From DATBGO01 sp050011895 (lineage in GTDB: Bacteria; Actinomycetota; Actinomycetes; Streptosporangiales; Streptosporangiaceae), in the NCBI GenBank assembly GCA_050011895.1, contig JBEKIF010000082.1, forward strand, positions 1 through 14,578: 14,578 bases of DNA, read 5' to 3'. Below are positions 12,318 through 14,578 of this stretch, piece after piece. A program made the translations under genes and the position numbers. Numbering within the stretch: position 1 is the first letter of the stretch; each line of letters starts with the position of its first letter. Under the pieces are notes generated by a model. It ran no database searches and was not told where the DNA came from. It saw nothing but the letters and a program-made list of their open reading frames with translations.

Positions 12318-13505
12318 GGTGCGCTGATGCCCAGCTGCCGGTGGCGACGCCCGCCCTAGTGAGGCGGGCGTCACGCGCTCGCGCTTCTCAGCGCCCGCGC
12401 TTCTCAGCGCCCGCGCCGCGTCTCGGCTGGCTACGCCCTCGCGGACGATCGGGATCAGCTGCTGGCCGATGTCGATGGTGTCGGCCAGCAGGTCGTAGCC
12501 GCGCAGGGAGATGATGTCCACGCCCAGGTCGCAGTAGTCGAGAATGGCCTGCGCCACGGTTTCCGGCGTGCCGACGAGCGCGTTGGAGTTGCCCGCGCCG
12601 CCAGTGACGGCCGCGGTGCGGGTCCACAGGGCTCGGTCGAACCGTTCTCCCTCCTCGGCGATGGCCAGCAGCCGCTGGGACCCGGTGTTCTCCGGGTCCT
12701 TGATGGGTCGGCGGCGGCTGAGGGTGCCGCCGCCGGCCTGGATGCGGGCCTGGATCCGCTCGACGATGCGGTGGGCCTTCTCCCACGCCATCTCGTCGGT
12801 AGGCGCGATGATCGGCCGGAACGCCGCCTGGATCCTGGGCATGTCCGTGCGCCCGGCGGCCCGCGCGGCAGCCTTGACCGATTCGATCTGCTCGGCCGTG
12901 TTCGCGAGCGGCTCGCCCCACAGGCAGTAGATGTCAGCCTCCGCGCCGCCGGCCTGGTAGGCGGCGGGCGACGATCCGCCGAATGACACCCGGGGGCGCG
13001 GCTGCTGGGCGGGGAAGATGTCGCTGACGAAGTCGGCGAACCGGTAATGCGGTCCCTCGTGGTCGAACGGTTCGCGGGAGGTCCACGCCTGCTTGACGAT
13101 CGCCATGCACTCCCGGGTCCGGGCATACCGCTCGTCCTTGGTCAGGTAGTCACCCTCGCGCTGCTGCTCGTGGTCGGTGCCGCCGGTGATGAAGTGCACG
13201 GCCACCCGGCCGCTGCTGATCTGATCGATGGTGGCGAAGGTCTTAGCCGCGAAGGTGGGGTAGGAGACGTTCGGCCGGTGCGCCAGCAGCAGTTGCAGCG
13301 TCCGGGTCTTGCTGGCGACGTAGGCCGCCGCGGCGTTCGGGTCAGGCGCGCCCGATGCGTAGGCGAACAGGACCCGGTCCCATCCGTGCTCCTCATGCGC
13401 CAGCGCGAGGCGCAGCGTGTAGTCCTTATCGAAGCTTCCCCCGGTGCGGGCGCTGACCTCCGATCCGTCGTTGGTCGCGGCGATGCCTAGGAACTCCACC
13501 GGCAT
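12210..13505 (-). CDS. LLM-class flavin-dependent monooxygenase (SsuD-like) with frameshifted C-terminus
   Basis: A 431-residue luciferase-like monooxygenase of the alkanesulfonate monooxygenase group, a TIM-barrel enzyme using reduced FMN from a partner reductase. Characteristic segments are VEFLGIAATNDGSEV (3-17), LQLLLAHRPNVSYPTFAAK, FATIDQISSGRVAVHFITGG (about 90-109), GDYLTKDERYART, and VSFGGSSPAAY. Family members are about 360-380 residues long. Here the match runs to about residue 370 and is followed by a 61-residue Pro/Arg-rich tail with no resemblance to the family. A 16-bp tandem duplication explains it: with one copy the frame would stop after residue 372. GAGGAG near 13512-13517 supports ATG 13505. 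No flavin reductase is nearby. The core should be functional; the tail's effect is unknown. Confidence 0.9.
   Translation of the reverse strand: MPVEFLGIAATNDGSEVSARTGGSFDKDYTLRLALAHEEHGWDRVLFAYASGAPDPNAAAAYVASKTRTLQLLLAHRPNVSYPTFAAKTFATIDQISSGRVAVHFITGGTDHEQQREGDYLTKDERYARTRECMAIVKQAWTSREPFDHEGPHYRFADFVSDIFPAQQPRPRVSFGGSSPAAYQAGGAEADIYCLWGEPLANTAEQIESVKAAARAAGRTDMPRIQAAFRPIIAPTDEMAWEKAHRIVERIQARIQAGGGTLSRRRPIKDPENTGSQRLLAIAEEGERFDRALWTRTAAVTGGAGNSNALVGTPETVAQAILDYCDLGVDIISLRGYDLLADTIDIGQQLIPIVREGVASRDAARALRSAGAEKRERVTPASLGRASPPAAGHQRTSGGPRPIRPRLAEQPLQERPSRKSRYDAATADPAD
12346..12372. terminator. Bidirectional hairpin terminator between the DUF1707 and monooxygenase genes
   Basis: The arms gacgcccgcc (12346-12355) and ggcgggcgtc (12363-12372) are perfect complements with a 7-base loop ctagtga. 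It begins 28 bases after the DUF1707 stop and coincides with the inferred original stop of the monooxygenase. It is therefore well placed to end both convergent transcripts. Confidence 0.7.
12380..12411. repeat. 16-bp tandem duplication causing a frameshift
   Basis: cgcgcttctcagcgcc is present twice in a row (12380-12395, 12396-12411) with no differences. Sixteen is not a multiple of three, so the second copy shifts the frame of the minus-strand monooxygenase just before a TGA at 12371-12373 that would otherwise be its stop. Confidence 0.92.
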
Positions 13506-13651
13506 GAACGTCTCCTCGTCAGTTAGTCAGCGCGCTGGCGCGGTCCGCGGGCCGGGTATGTAGCCGGTCGCCGTCATCCACGCGGATGCTCCGGCCGACG
13601 GCGACGTCGGTCGCTTGCTTGCAGCCGTACCCTGCCGCCCATCTGGTAATA

Positions 13652-13668
13652 ATAGTAAATCGATAGTA
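13652..13668. promoter_or_regulatory. AT-rich island with ATAGTA direct repeat
   Basis: ATAGTA occurs at 13652-13657 and 13663-13668, 11 bases apart and so on the same face of the helix, inside an AT-rich run (13647-13682) that is unique in this GC-rich window. TAGTAT at 13664-13669 would make a good -10 box for the plus-strand gene beginning at 13672 or 13681. A regulator site for that gene or for the divergent monooxygenase is plausible. Confidence 0.4.
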
Positions 13669-13671
13669 TTA

Positions 13672-13935
13672 ATGGAATTTATGCGCTGGCCTGCTTCATG
13701 CCAGCGACTGATCGGCCCGAAGGACCTCGGTAGCTGGCGGCTCACCGGCTGGATCATGGGCGCCGTCGTGTCCTACCTGCTCGTCCCCGAGAGTCTGGGG
13801 ACTCGGCTGCTGCTCAAGGTCGTTATGGCGCACGGACGGCTGGTCGCGCCACTGCTGTCGGCGGGCGACCTAATCATGGCCCGGCGCCAGCTCCTGAACA
13901 TGGCCCGGCTTGCCGAGCAGGCCGCCGCGCACTGA
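13672..13935 (+). CDS. Small hydrophobic protein of unknown function
   Basis: An 87-residue frame whose codons end almost only in G or C from about 13720 onward, which supports coding. I do not recognise the product. It has a hydrophobic stretch TGWIMGAVVSYLLVPESLG followed by RLLLKVVMAHGRLVAPLLSAG, so one or two membrane or amphipathic helices are likely. The end is charged and helical (ARRQLLNMARLAEQAAAH). The start is uncertain: ATG 13672 is given, ATG 13681 and ATG 13756 are alternatives, and none has a good Shine-Dalgarno. The first dozen codons are less GC-biased than the rest. It is divergent from the monooxygenase and convergent with the TetR gene. Confidence 0.5.
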   Translation: MEFMRWPASCQRLIGPKDLGSWRLTGWIMGAVVSYLLVPESLGTRLLLKVVMAHGRLVAPLLSAGDLIMARRQLLNMARLAEQAAAH

Positions 13936-13996
13936 CCGTTCCCCGCTGGTGGCCTCGCCCTTGAAGCGCGGGCCTTCGCTCCAGCAGTCTTCCAGG

Positions 13997-14578
13997 CTAC
14001 GTGTGCGCGCCGGCGGTGACGGCCGGCTGCGATTCAGCCGAGAGTACCGAGGTCACTGCCGCAGGTCCGGCGGCGCCGGCCGGATCGCTCGGTTCTGCTT
14101 GTGACTGCGGCCGGGGACTCGGCGGGTAGGCGGCGGTCAGGAGCTTCATCAGTCTCGGGAACTGCGTGGTGAAGCGGCCCTCGCCCCAGCCGAGGCCGGG
14201 CTCGTTGGCTATTGCCTGGCTGAGCACTCCGACGATCAGCGTGGAGACAAGATCGATGGCCTCGCCGGAGTCTGCCTCCGGGCCGAGCTGCCCGGCCGCG
14301 ACGGCGTCGGCCATCGCGGCACGTTGCAGGGCGACCATCTCCGCGCTGGGGGCGAACGCCTCGGCTGAGGGCTCGAAGTTCGGGACGGGCCGCCAGAACA
14401 TCAGCTGTGCTATCGCACGGTGGGCCAGCAGCCAGCGCCCGCTGGCTTCGAGGCCGGCGGTCAGTGCGGTCAGCCCGGGCGCAGCGGCGGACATGGCGTT
14501 TCTCATGATGGCAAGGTGCTCGGCCTGGCCCCTGCGGAAGAGCTCGTCGTAGACCGCCATCAGCGAGGGGAAGTACTT
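13997..14578 (-). CDS. TetR-family transcriptional regulator (5' end outside window)
   Basis: The final 193 residues of a TetR-type repressor. The visible N-terminal residues KYFPSL followed by MAVYDELFRR match the end of the TetR DNA-binding domain, where recognition helix 3 leads into YxYFPS and helix 4. The remainder is the all-helical ligand-binding and dimerisation domain (LTALTAGLEASGRWLLAHRA, then EAIDLVSTLIVGVLSQAI and FPRLMKLL). The last 40 or so residues are a Pro/Ala-rich, probably disordered tail. The ATG at 14560 is internal, since the helix-turn-helix must lie upstream of the right edge. Its target and ligand are not visible; the genes it may control are probably beyond the window or the small gene at 13672. 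Confidence 0.88.
   Translation of the reverse strand, partial: KYFPSLMAVYDELFRRGQAEHLAIMRNAMSAAAPGLTALTAGLEASGRWLLAHRAIAQLMFWRPVPNFEPSAEAFAPSAEMVALQRAAMADAVAAGQLGPEADSGEAIDLVSTLIVGVLSQAIANEPGLGWGEGRFTTQFPRLMKLLTAAYPPSPRPQSQAEPSDPAGAAGPAAVTSVLSAESQPAVTAGAHT

Noticed and set aside
1..14578. Mobile element, prophage, CRISPR or defence island
   Set aside because: No transposase, integrase, terminal repeats, spacer arrays or nuclease clusters beyond the single NYN protein. The window reads as chromosomal background.

Overview
The window is a 14.6 kb piece of a high-GC bacterial chromosome, almost certainly from an actinomycete. Codons end mostly in G or C and GTG starts are used. The families are typical of the phylum: two DUF1707 proteins, a LysM protein with a resuscitation-promoting-factor-like domain, and a small protein that resembles DUF5324. 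There is no rRNA, tRNA, CRISPR array, transposase or phage gene. Both edges cut genes: an aldehyde dehydrogenase on the left and a TetR regulator on the right.

Layout. 1-1740, plus strand: the end of an aldehyde dehydrogenase, a TrmO-type tRNA methyltransferase and a MOSC protein. 1774-2229, minus: a DUF1707 membrane protein. 2230-2564: a divergent intergenic region with two perfect 10-bp inverted repeats. 2565-4130, plus: an acetyl-CoA hydrolase/transferase (succinate CoA-transferase type). 4101-5904, minus: a metallo-beta-lactamase-fold hydrolase and a histidine phosphatase. 5905-6253: an intergenic stretch rich in hairpins. 6254-6946, plus: the secreted LysM/Rpf-like hydrolase, closed by a very strong terminator hairpin. 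7181-11382, minus: a five-gene same-strand block made of a disulfide-reductase-like flavoprotein, a tandem muconolactone-isomerase-like protein, an SDR whose start overlaps the previous stop, a NYN/OST-HTH ribonuclease-like protein and a small membrane protein. 11673-12317, plus: a second DUF1707 protein with a probable leaderless promoter. 12210-13505, minus: an SsuD-like flavin monooxygenase. 13672-13935, plus: a small hydrophobic unknown. 13997 to the end, minus: a TetR regulator.

Most of the region reads as ordinary metabolic and envelope genes rather than a defence or mobile island. The best leads are these. (1) A 16-bp tandem duplication at 12380-12411 shifts the frame of the monooxygenase just before what looks like its original stop codon. 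The shift adds about 60 residues that run through the gene's own terminator hairpin and antisense into the neighbour. (2) A run of predicted hairpins lies upstream of the LysM/Rpf-like gene, including a three-way-junction-like element at 5938-6016 and a hairpin that buries the ribosome binding site. The position is where a c-di-AMP riboswitch is usual in related genes, but the ydaO motif is not recognisable. (3) An SDR and a flavoprotein disulfide reductase in the same block both lack textbook catalytic residues. (4) A small unknown gene begins directly behind an AT-rich island carrying a helically phased direct repeat.
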